Shown here: in pieces, positions 6,568-13,248 of the stretch
How positions within the stretch are numbered: the stretch's first letter is position 1
Layout: every line of letters begins with the position of its first letter
Assembly (NCBI GenBank): GCA_014859985.1
Contig: JACZKN010000131.1
Coordinates: 1 to 13,248, forward strand
Direction of reading: 5' to 3'
Length of the DNA: 13,248 nt
From: Candidatus Krumholzibacteriia bacterium
Lineage (GTDB): Bacteria > Krumholzibacteriota > Krumholzibacteriia > LZORAL124-64-63
Made by a program: the position numbers and the translations under genes
Notes under the pieces: generated by a model
Seen by the model: the letters and a program-made list of their open reading frames with translations, nothing else
What the model was told of the DNA's origin: nothing
Database searches by the model: none

Positions 6568-8496
6568 ATGCCGCGCCGTCTGCTTGCCGTCCTGATCCTG
6601 ATGGTCCTGCCCGCCGTGGTCGCCCCCGGTGCCTTCGCCGCCGAACTGCCGGCCTACACCCCCGACGCCAACACCGCCCGCGACCAGGTACCGGACGCCT
6701 ACAAGTGGGACCTGACACCCCTGTTCGCCGACGACGAGGCCTGGGACAGGGAGCTGGCCGAGGTGGCGGCCGCCCTGCCGCAGCTGGCGGCCTACCGGGG
6801 CGAGCTGGCCGATCCCCGGGCGCTGGCCGCCTGCCTGGAGCTCTACTTCGACCTGCACGACCGCGCCAGCCACGTGGCCCAGCACGCCAACCTGGCGCTG
6901 GACACCGCCCTCACCGACGAGCGCCTGCAGGCCCGCCAGCAGCGCAGCCTGACCCTGATGGACGAGGTCATGGCCACGGCCGGCTTCATCCGCGGCGAGC
7001 TGCTGGCGCTGGACGCGGGCGCGGTGCAGGAGGCCTACGCCGCCGGCGACGCACTGGCCCGGTTCCGGCCCTACATCGACAACCTGCGCCGCCGCGCCGG
7101 CCGCGTGCTCTCGCCCGAGGGCGAGCGCCTGATGCAGCTGGCGGGCGACAATCTCTGGGCCGAGATCGACCTGAACGAGCTCCCGAGCGCCCACGAGGAG
7201 ACCTTCGGCGCCCTGCTGTCGAACATCGCCTGGCCGGTGGTGCGCGACGCCGACGGCAACGAGGTGCAGCTGACCCTGTCCAACCTCTCCCGCTTCCGCA
7301 GCTCGCCCGACCGCCGGGTGCGCGCCGAGGCCATGAACGCCTTCCTCGCCACCCTGCGCCGGTTCCAGCACGCGCTCGCCGCCACCCTGGCCGGCCAGTT
7401 CGAGCTGGACGTGTTCTACGCCCGCGCCCGCGGCTACGACACGGCGCTCGAGGCGTACCTGGACAAGGACAACATCCCGGTCGCGGTGCACGACAACCTC
7501 ATCGCCGCGGTGAACGCCAACCTCGAGCCTCTGCACCGCTACGTCGAGCTCAGGAGGAAGGTGCTGGGCCTGGACAGCCTGCACCTGCACGACCTGTACG
7601 TGCCCATGGTCGAGGCCGCCGAACTGGACGTGCCCTACGCCCGCGCCCTGGAGATCCTGCCCGCGGCCCTGGCGCCCCTGGGCCCGGACTACGTCGCGCT
7701 GCTCGAGACCGGCCTCGACCCCCGCAACGGCTGGGTCGACGTCTACCCCAGCCATGACAAGGACAGCGGCGCGTTCAGCGCCAGCGTCTACGGCCGCCAC
7801 CCCTACGTGAAGATGAACTACCAGGACTCCCTGGACGACCTCTCGACCCTGGCCCACGAGTACGGCCACGCCATCCACAGCCACCTGGCCATGACCCACC
7901 AGCCCTACTGGACCCACCGCTACGTGGCCTTCCTGGCGGAGATCGCCTCCACCTGCAACGAGGCGCTGCTGTCGGACTGGCTCGTGCGGCAGGCGCCGGA
8001 CAAGGCGGCCAAGGCGGGCATCCTGGCGGCCGAGCTGGAGACCATCCGCCAGACCATCTACCGCCAGACCCTGTTCAGCGAGTTCGAGCGCGCCGTGCAC
8101 GCCTTCGTGGAGGAGGGCACGCCGGTGACCGCGACCCTGCTGGACGCCACCTACCGCGACCTGGTGCAGCGCTACTACGGACCGGGCTTCACCCTGGACG
8201 CGAACGACGGCATGGAGTGGGCCTACATCCCGCACTTCTACTACAAGTACTACGTCTACAGCTACGCCACGGGGCTGAGCTGCGGCATCGCGATCGCCGA
8301 GCAGGTCAAGGCCCAGGGCCGGCCCGCCGTGGACGGCTACCTGCAGATGCTGCGGGGCGGCAGCGCCGAGGCGCCGCTGGAGCTGCTGAAGAAGGCGGGG
8401 GTCGACCTGACCCGGCCGGACGCCATCGAGGCCGCGCTGGAGCGCTTCGACCGCACGGTGACCGAGCTGGCGGAGCTGCTCGAGATCCGGATGTAG
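6568..8496 (+). CDS. pepF: M3-family oligoendopeptidase F with a signal peptide
   Basis: This is a zinc metallopeptidase of family M3 (oligoendopeptidase F type), which cleaves short peptides inside a closed chamber. The ATG at 6568 follows AAGGAGG (6554-6560) at ideal spacing and gives 642 residues, about 600 being usual. An N-terminal signal peptide is clear: MPRR, a hydrophobic run, then AFAAE, with cleavage likely around residue 26. The family's N-terminal WDLTPLF motif follows, then helical domain sequence. The zinc site is His430-Glu431-Tyr432-Gly433-His434, with Glu458 in FLAEIAS as the third ligand. Near the C-terminus are the substrate-site aromatics YIPHFYYKYYVYSYATG. Most PepF enzymes are cytoplasmic, so the export signal suggests peptide degradation in the periplasm or outside the cell. 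It appears monocistronic. Confidence 0.93.
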   Translation: MPRRLLAVLILMVLPAVVAPGAFAAELPAYTPDANTARDQVPDAYKWDLTPLFADDEAWDRELAEVAAALPQLAAYRGELADPRALAACLELYFDLHDRASHVAQHANLALDTALTDERLQARQQRSLTLMDEVMATAGFIRGELLALDAGAVQEAYAAGDALARFRPYIDNLRRRAGRVLSPEGERLMQLAGDNLWAEIDLNELPSAHEETFGALLSNIAWPVVRDADGNEVQLTLSNLSRFRSSPDRRVRAEAMNAFLATLRRFQHALAATLAGQFELDVFYARARGYDTALEAYLDKDNIPVAVHDNLIAAVNANLEPLHRYVELRRKVLGLDSLHLHDLYVPMVEAAELDVPYARALEILPAALAPLGPDYVALLETGLDPRNGWVDVYPSHDKDSGAFSASVYGRHPYVKMNYQDSLDDLSTLAHEYGHAIHSHLAMTHQPYWTHRYVAFLAEIASTCNEALLSDWLVRQAPDKAAKAGILAAELETIRQTIYRQTLFSEFERAVHAFVEEGTPVTATLLDATYRDLVQRYYGPGFTLDANDGMEWAYIPHFYYKYYVYSYATGLSCGIAIAEQVKAQGRPAVDGYLQMLRGGSAEAPLELLKKAGVDLTRPDAIEAALERFDRTVTELAELLEIRM

Positions 8497-8501
8497 GGCG
8501 G

Positions 8502-8516
8502 TGGCAAGCACATCGC
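8502..8516 (+). promoter_or_regulatory. Weak sigma-54-like element
   Basis: TGGCAAG (8502-8508), four bases, then TCGC (8513-8516) matches the sigma-54 core at 9 of 11 positions and keeps the essential GG and GC at the right spacing. It begins six bases after the pepF stop and points at the helical-repeat/HD-GYP operon. With two mismatches it is only a candidate. Confidence 0.25.
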
Positions 8517-8520
8517 GCGC

Positions 8521-8540
8521 TGTAATGATTGCATTATATG
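8521..8540. promoter_or_regulatory. AT-rich inverted repeat, operator-like
   Basis: TGTAATG-ATTG-CATTATA is an imperfect inverted repeat (six of seven positions) within a 20-nt AT-rich island, the most AT-rich spot in the window. It is positioned as an operator or a melting region ahead of the two-gene operon. No well-spaced -35/-10 pair is visible around it. Confidence 0.3.
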
Positions 8541-8547
8541 CGAGAGC

Positions 8548-8615
8548 CGGCCCCGGTCCGAATAACGCTCAACTCCCCGAGCGCCGGGGCCGAATGATCC
8601 GGATGGAGGGGAGGT
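8548..8615 (+). promoter_or_regulatory. Nested hairpin with loop complementary to a downstream SD-like sequence
   Basis: CGGCCCCGG (8548-8556) pairs perfectly with CCGGGGCCG (8584-8592). Inside it, CGCTC (8566-8570) pairs with GAGCG (8579-8583), stacking directly on the outer right arm. The apical loop AACTCCCC contains CTCCCC (8573-8578), complementary to GGGGAG (8608-8613) within the SD-like run GGAGGGGAGG (8605-8614). It may be a pepF terminator (no U-tract), a leader control element, or chance pairing in GC-rich sequence. It does not match the c-di-GMP riboswitch consensus as I know it. Confidence 0.35.
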
Positions 8616-8661
8616 AGATCCGCCGCGGCTGCGCACGATCGCGCGGGCGGGGCGAAACCAT

Positions 8662-10668
8662 ATGAGTGAGCTCCTGACCCGCGATGCGCCGCCGGTGGAC
8701 GAGGCCCAGCTCGTCGACCCGCAGGCCGTGGCCGACCTGATGGCCGCGCTCGAACGCGTCTTCAAGATCGGGGTCTACTACCCGTCGGGCCACGTCATGT
8801 GCGACCAGGCGGCGTCGCATTTCATGGCGGCCCTCGACCGCACCCTCGGCAAGGCGCCGTCCCTGCGCTTTTCCCTGGCCGGCGGCGTGCTGCAGCTGCA
8901 GGACGTCGTGCTCGACGACAGCCTGCGCGGCGTCGCCGGCTTCCGCGAGATCCTCGCCCTGCTGGGCATCAGCGGCGTCGTGATCGACAGCAATGTATCC
9001 GCGGGGGAGCTGCACCAGTTCGTCACCCGGCTGCTCCACTACCGCAACCGGGTCAAGGGGGCCCACCGCTTCCAGCAGGTGGTGGTCGAGGGGCTGCCGT
9101 TGAGCATCGCCGTCGAGCACCTGGAGTTCATGGCCCGCGAGGTCGAGCCGGACGAGGGCGCCGAATCCGGCGGCGGCGACGCCCGCAATCCCACGCTCGA
9201 GTCCCTGCTGACGGCCCTGGCCAGGCATGGCCTCGGTCCCGAGGAACTGGAGCGCTGCCGCAAGCTGCTGGAGGCCATCCCAGGCTACCTGAAGCGGGGC
9301 GTCCTGGACGGGGCGGCCCTGCCCCAGGTCAGCTGGCACGACGTCGAACAGCTGCTGCTGCGGGCCGTGCAGTCGGCGGCCGAGCCTCCGCAGGACGGCA
9401 CCGGCGGCGGCCGCCGCGGCCCTGCCGGCGGCGGCATGAACCTCGACGCCCTGACCGCCATCTTCAAGACCCTCGGCGAACGGACCGATGCCGAGAATCC
9501 CCGCCAGGCGATCGACCTGCTGCTGTCCCTGTCGCGCCGCGCGGGGCCCGCCGCAACCGACGGCGACGGGGCGCCCAAGCCCCAGCCGAAGCGCTCGGAC
9601 GAGGCGCAGGAATGGCCGATCGCGGAGCTGCGCGCCGCCCTGGACGAATGCGCCGTCCAGGCCGCCGGCCCGGTGTCCCTGTCCGGCGGCAGCCGGCGCG
9701 AGGAACTCGCCATCCTGGCCGAGATGCTCGGCCGCGACCAGAAGCTGCCGGTGCAGGTGCGCATCCAGAAGCGCATCCGCGACATCGCCCGCACCGGCCT
9801 GGCGCCGGACGAGTGGACGATCGCCGTGGCGGGCATGCGCGCCCTGGCGGACCCGCAGCAGGAGGAGCGCCTGTTCGGCCCGCTGCTGGTCCTTACCGAC
9901 GCGTTGCGGGCCTCGGGCGAGGCCTCGGTGCTGGCCTTCCTGCGCGACGTCGGCGCCGGCTGCTCGCCGCAGCAGACCGCGCTGATCTGGCCGTTCCTGG
10001 TCAACGAGATCCTGCTCGAGGGCCGCCAGCGCGACCAGAGGGCCTTCAACGAGGTCTGTACCCTGGCCGGATCCCTGGACGAGCAGGTCATGCAGTCGAG
10101 GCTGCCGCGGCTGGAGTCCCTGGCCGCCCTGCGCGAGCGGCGCTGCGTGCGCGGCGCCTTCACGCCGCCGCCCCGCGAACTGCACCGGGTGTTCGCCCTG
10201 GTCCTGGGCTCGGCGCACGCGGACATGGTGGGCGAACGCCTGCTGGACGGGCTGCGCCACAACCCGCCCAACTGGCTGGCCGAGGCCGTGGTGCCGCTGC
10301 TGCGGCGCTACCAGCCCAGGTACCGCCGGTTCCTGATCGAGGTGCTGCGCATGCGGGACGAGGAGGAGCCCGGGAAGACCCTGCTGGAGGCGGCGGGGCG
10401 CGCCGTCGGCGATCACCTGCCGGCGGTCACCCTTAAGGACTCGCACGAGGAGTGGCTGCCGCGCACCCTGCGCGCCCTGGCGGCCCTGAACGTGCCCGGC
10501 GGCGAGGCCGTCCTGCGCGGCATCGTCGACCAGCGCCGCTGGTTCATCATCCACGCCTGGCCGGAGAACTGCCGCCAGGCGGCGCGGGACACCCTCGCCA
10601 GCTGGCGACAGCGGGCCGCCCGGGAGATCCCGGCCGACCCCGCGGTACCGACCGGGGAGGCGACATGA
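8662..10668 (+). CDS. Helical-repeat (HEAT-like) protein with N-terminal Y-x-x-G-H domain, function unknown
   Basis: I do not recognise a named family for this 668-residue, probably cytoplasmic protein (no signal peptide or membrane segment). Residues about 25-130 form an alpha/beta domain with VYYPSGHV (Gly43-His44), a later strand pattern LRFSLAGGVLQL, and ISGVVIDSNVSAGELHQF. The next gene's N-terminus has the same order of motifs. A linker of about residues 165-180 and a Gly-rich linker near 247-258 (GTGGGRRGPAGGG) separate it from the rest. From about 340 to the end the sequence is regular amphipathic helices rich in Leu/Ala/Arg, as in HEAT/ARM-type repeats (for example RALAALNVPGGEAVLRGIVD). 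The ATG at 8662 has only a poor SD; a strong SD-like run is 47 nt upstream. Its stop overlaps the next start (ATGA), so the two proteins are likely made together and may interact. Confidence 0.8.
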   Translation: MSELLTRDAPPVDEAQLVDPQAVADLMAALERVFKIGVYYPSGHVMCDQAASHFMAALDRTLGKAPSLRFSLAGGVLQLQDVVLDDSLRGVAGFREILALLGISGVVIDSNVSAGELHQFVTRLLHYRNRVKGAHRFQQVVVEGLPLSIAVEHLEFMAREVEPDEGAESGGGDARNPTLESLLTALARHGLGPEELERCRKLLEAIPGYLKRGVLDGAALPQVSWHDVEQLLLRAVQSAAEPPQDGTGGGRRGPAGGGMNLDALTAIFKTLGERTDAENPRQAIDLLLSLSRRAGPAATDGDGAPKPQPKRSDEAQEWPIAELRAALDECAVQAAGPVSLSGGSRREELAILAEMLGRDQKLPVQVRIQKRIRDIARTGLAPDEWTIAVAGMRALADPQQEERLFGPLLVLTDALRASGEASVLAFLRDVGAGCSPQQTALIWPFLVNEILLEGRQRDQRAFNEVCTLAGSLDEQVMQSRLPRLESLAALRERRCVRGAFTPPPRELHRVFALVLGSAHADMVGERLLDGLRHNPPNWLAEAVVPLLRRYQPRYRRFLIEVLRMRDEEEPGKTLLEAAGRAVGDHLPAVTLKDSHEEWLPRTLRALAALNVPGGEAVLRGIVDQRRWFIIHAWPENCRQAARDTLASWRQRAAREIPADPAVPTGEAT

Positions 10669-12059
10669 CCGCCCAGCCCGAGCTCGACAAGATCGTGATC
10701 CTGCTCAGCAGCGGCATCGCCCAGCGCAAGCTGTACTTCGCCGGCCACCCCAAGGTGAAGAGCCTGGGCGAGGAGTTCATCGCCCTGCTCCACGCCTTCC
10801 TCGACAGCGCGGCCAGGGACGAGCTCTTCATCGGCGTCATCGACGGAAAGCTGGTGTACGAGGGCCGCTTCCTGGTGGGGCCGAGCATCGCCGGCGGGCA
10901 GTTGATCCGCTTCGCCGGCCTGCTGCACGGCGGCGGCTTCGTCTTCGCGCGCGGAACCACCGCCGAGGAGATCACGGAGCTGCTGGGTCTGGCCGCCGAC
11001 CTGCAGGATCCGGTCGGCGGTTTGGCGGAGGCCCGCGCCCTCATGGCGGCCCGGGGCCTGCAGCACGTGCGCGTGGCCGCCGAGTACCTCGATCCCGCGG
11101 GCGTGGGTGCCGACAACGAGAAGGTCACGTGGCAGGGCAAGGACCAGGGCGGCGGCCACCTCGACTCGCCGGTGCTGATCTACCAGGCCCTTTACGACGT
11201 GGTGACCAACGCCCACACCAATGCGGCCCTGGACCGCATGCTGGACATCGACAACGCCCGCTCGGTCAGCGAGTACCTGCTGCACAGCACCCGCGAGAGC
11301 TTCACCGACATCATCCAGCTGATGCACTACCCCGACTACGACAGCTACACCGTGGGCCATTCGGTGCGCGTGGCCACCCTGGCGGTGCACCTGGGGAACA
11401 AGCTCGGCCTGCCGGAAGAGGGCCTGCTGGAGCTGGGCACCGCCGGCCTGCTGCACGACGTGGGCAAGAGCAAGATCCCCGACGAGATCCTCTTCAAGCC
11501 GGGACGCCTGGACAAGGAGGAGTTCGCCATCATGCAGTCCCACGCCCGCCTGGGCGCGGAGATCCTGATGGAGCACAAGACCGCCACGCCCATGGACGTG
11601 GCCGCGGCCTGGGGCCACCACCGGCGCCACGACGGCGGCGGCTACCCCGCCGCGCCGGCCTGGGCCGTGCGCGACAGCGTGACGGCCCTGCTGCAGGTCT
11701 GCGACGTCTTCGAGGCGTTGACGGCGATCCGCCCCTACAAGGCGCCGATGACCCCGCGCGAGGCCTACGGCATCATGCTCAAGGACCAGGGGGCCTTCGA
11801 CCCGGGGATGCTGCGCGCGTTCATTTCCACGCTGGGCCTGTACCCGCCGGGCAACCAGGTGCGCCTGGACGACGGGCGGCAGGGCACGGTCCTGGCGGCG
11901 GGCGCGGACATCGAGCGGCCGCGGGTCAAGGTGCTGGTCGACGCCCAGGGTCGCCGGCTGGACGCGGCCGACCAGCACGAAGTCGACCTGGGCGCCGCGG
12001 ACGCGGGCGACCTGCAGGTGGCGGGACTCGTGCAGGACTGCGAAGCAGCCTTGGCCTGA
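10665..12059 (+). CDS. HD-GYP domain protein, probable cyclic-di-GMP phosphodiesterase
   Basis: HD-GYP enzymes hydrolyse cyclic-di-GMP in the cytoplasm. This 464-residue protein starts at ATG 10665, overlapping the previous stop, with GGGGAGG at 10654-10660. Residues about 8-110 repeat the N-terminal domain of the upstream protein (LYFAGHPKV with Gly27-His28, then DGKLVYEGRFL and TTAEEITELL). The HD-GYP domain covers about 215-385: His232, His264-Asp265 in LLHDVGK, the IPDEILFKPGRL segment, His318-His319, Gly326-Tyr327-Pro328 and Asp347 in DVFEALTAIRPYK. The motif reads HHRRHDGGGYP where the consensus is HHExxDGxGYP, so the usual Glu is Arg320. A beta-rich tail (GNQVRLDDGRQGTVL) typical of these proteins ends it. 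Metal ligands look intact, so activity is likely but the Glu change is notable. Confidence 0.9.
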   Translation: MTAQPELDKIVILLSSGIAQRKLYFAGHPKVKSLGEEFIALLHAFLDSAARDELFIGVIDGKLVYEGRFLVGPSIAGGQLIRFAGLLHGGGFVFARGTTAEEITELLGLAADLQDPVGGLAEARALMAARGLQHVRVAAEYLDPAGVGADNEKVTWQGKDQGGGHLDSPVLIYQALYDVVTNAHTNAALDRMLDIDNARSVSEYLLHSTRESFTDIIQLMHYPDYDSYTVGHSVRVATLAVHLGNKLGLPEEGLLELGTAGLLHDVGKSKIPDEILFKPGRLDKEEFAIMQSHARLGAEILMEHKTATPMDVAAAWGHHRRHDGGGYPAAPAWAVRDSVTALLQVCDVFEALTAIRPYKAPMTPREAYGIMLKDQGAFDPGMLRAFISTLGLYPPGNQVRLDDGRQGTVLAAGADIERPRVKVLVDAQGRRLDAADQHEVDLGAADAGDLQVAGLVQDCEAALA

Positions 12060-12163
12060 ATGGCCCCGGGTGACGGCAGGACTTCCGCTGGTCCGCCCTC
12101 CCCCTCCGTCGTATGGTGTTCCCGGCCGCCGCCGCCCGCAGCGCCGGCCGGAAGGACACCGCC

Positions 12164-13248
12164 GTGGCCCGTGCGCCGTTCACGCTCCTGCTCATCCACC
12201 ACAGCCACACCGACATCGGCTACACCGATCTGCAGGGCCGGATCCTGCGTCGGCACGTCCACTTCCTGCGCCGGGCCATGGACATCTGCGGCCGCCGCCC
12301 GGAATTCCGCTGGCAGTGCGAGACCTTCTGGCCGGTGGAACGGGCCCTGACGGGATTCTCCAGGGAAGAGCGCGGGACCTTCGCCCGGCTGGTCGCCGCC
12401 GGCCGCATCGGCTTGTCGGCCAACCCGCTGAATTTCAGCGAGCTCGCCGACGAGGACCTGCTGCAGACCCTGCTGGACCGCCACGCCGGCACCGCCGCGT
12501 CCCTGGGCACGGTCTTGCGCTCGGCCATGACCGCCGACATCAACGGCCTGGGCCGGGGTTGGGCACGGGCCATGCTCGACCACGGCGTCGAGCACGTCTT
12601 CACCTGCGTGCACACCCACCACGGTACGCATCCCTTGCACCGCACCCAGACGCCTTTCCGGTGGGAGATGCCCGACGGCCGCCGGCTGCTGGTCTGGAAC
12701 GGCGAGCACTACCACCTGGGCAACGAGATGGGTCTGGCGCCCGACGCCTGCGCCAGCTACCTGACCAAGGACGAGTGCGATGCCGACACCATCCATCGCG
12801 GCTGGTGGCAGGTGGCCGAGACGCGGATCCGCCGCTACTGCGCCGCCCTGAAGGAGCGCGGCTACCTGTACCGGTTCGCGCCGCTGATGATCTCCGGCCT
12901 GCGCACCGACAACGGCCCGCCGTCGGAGGCGATCCTCGACGCGGTCGAGCGCTGGAACGCGGCCCACGGCGGCGAGGTCACCGTGGCCATGACCACCCTG
13001 GACGCCTTCTTCGACCGCCTGCACGCCGAACGCGCCGCCATCCCGGTCCACGCCGGCGACTGGCCCGACTGGTGGAGCGACGGGCCCACCGGCGACGCCC
13101 CCGCGGTGCGCCTGTTCCGCTGCGCCGTGCGGGACCTGGCGCGCCTGACCCTGGGCCACTGGGAGTACCGCGACCGCGGCCTGGACCGGGGGCTGACGGT
13201 ACGGGACGCATCCGGCGATACGCTGCCCTGCCAGTTCGATCCGGTGCC
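12164..13248 (+). CDS. Glycoside hydrolase family 38-type protein (alpha-mannosidase-like), N-terminal part, runs off the window
   Basis: The frame is open to the right edge (361 codons seen). The start is taken as GTG 12164 because GAAGGA (12151-12156) precedes it at good spacing and the fold begins at once (FTLLLIHHSHTDIGYTD). An in-frame ATG at 12113 would add 17 Ala/Arg-rich residues without an SD. HSHTDIGYT is the GH38 N-terminal zinc/active-site motif (H-x-D; His15 and Asp17), usually HSHxDxGW. Asp125 in MTADINGLG sits where the family's catalytic nucleophile/metal ligand is expected. Later blocks such as RFAPLMISGLRTDNGPP and EVTVAMTTLDAFF also fit the GH38 barrel. No signal peptide is seen. 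The family is likely alpha-mannosidase-like, but linkage specificity cannot be told from this part. Confidence 0.82.
   Translation, partial: MARAPFTLLLIHHSHTDIGYTDLQGRILRRHVHFLRRAMDICGRRPEFRWQCETFWPVERALTGFSREERGTFARLVAAGRIGLSANPLNFSELADEDLLQTLLDRHAGTAASLGTVLRSAMTADINGLGRGWARAMLDHGVEHVFTCVHTHHGTHPLHRTQTPFRWEMPDGRRLLVWNGEHYHLGNEMGLAPDACASYLTKDECDADTIHRGWWQVAETRIRRYCAALKERGYLYRFAPLMISGLRTDNGPPSEAILDAVERWNAAHGGEVTVAMTTLDAFFDRLHAERAAIPVHAGDWPDWWSDGPTGDAPAVRLFRCAVRDLARLTLGHWEYRDRGLDRGLTVRDASGDTLPCQFDPV

Noticed and set aside
6274..8511. 745-codon open frame on the minus strand, antisense to pepF
   Set aside because: It is a typical antisense shadow in high-GC coding DNA (G/C third codon positions remove stops). 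Its product is a His/Gln/Val/Gly-rich pattern with no domain, while the plus strand encodes a clear M3 peptidase.
8594..8617. Eight-codon frame (MIRMEGR) in the leader of the helical-repeat gene
   Set aside because: It is too short and has no SD of its own. It is mentioned only as context for the SD-like run, not as a gene.
8569..10554. 661-codon open frame on the minus strand, antisense to the helical-repeat gene
   Set aside because: It has the same shadow composition. The plus-strand frame has an ATGA-coupled partner and shares a domain with it, so the plus strand is the real gene.
12112..12117. TATGGT as a -10 element for the GH38 gene, and the in-frame ATG at 12113 as its start
   Set aside because: No acceptable -35 lies 16-18 nt upstream, and the ATG has no SD while the GTG at 12164 does.
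10413..13159. Two further long minus-strand frames (10413-11978 and 11765-13159)
   Set aside because: They lie opposite well-recognised HD-GYP and GH38 sequence and show no domain of their own.

Overview
The window is about 13.2 kb of very GC-rich (roughly 70% by eye), densely coding DNA with strong Shine-Dalgarno sequences, GTG starts and a lipoprotein. It reads as the chromosome of a high-GC Gram-negative bacterium, for example Myxococcota or one of the uncultured lineages related to Krumholzibacteriota/Eisenbacteria. I cannot fix the phylum from the sequence. I see no insertion sequence, prophage, tRNA, rRNA or CRISPR array, and base composition is even throughout, so this looks like core chromosome rather than an island.

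Layout. At the left edge (to 454) is the C-terminal part of an NlpC/P60 cell-wall peptidase. A 412-nt gap follows, holding an exact sigma-54 core promoter (566-580). It leads into a chemosensory/signalling pair: a CheW-like scaffold (867-1379) and an HDOD protein with an intact HD metal-site motif (1415-2296). These meet head-on with a minus-strand single-domain CheY-like receiver (2307-2672). The stop codons of both convergent genes lie in the arms of one perfect palindrome (2293-2310). Upstream of the receiver on the minus strand is thiI (2780-4006, tRNA 4-thiouridine/thiamine sulfur transfer), which diverges from pgi (4171-5478, glucose-6-phosphate isomerase).

Next come a lipoprotein with two OB-like halves (5589-6404), a strong hairpin terminator (6428-6461) and an exported M3-family oligoendopeptidase F (6568-8496). 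A structured 165-nt regulatory gap precedes a tightly coupled two-gene operon (ATGA overlap): a 668-residue helical-repeat protein with no recognised function (8662-10668) and an HD-GYP protein (10665-12059). Both carry what looks like the same N-terminal domain, marked by a Y-x-x-G-H motif. At the right edge a GH38-type glycoside hydrolase (from 12164) runs off the window.

How the genes fit together. Two signalling modules (CheW/HDOD/receiver and helical-repeat/HD-GYP) flank housekeeping genes. The helical-repeat/HD-GYP pair is the best candidate for an under-described system: two adjacent proteins share a sensory-like domain, and one carries a probable cyclic-di-nucleotide phosphodiesterase. 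The upstream region of that operon has unusual structure: an AT-rich palindrome, a weak sigma-54-like match and a nested hairpin whose loop is complementary to a downstream SD-like sequence.
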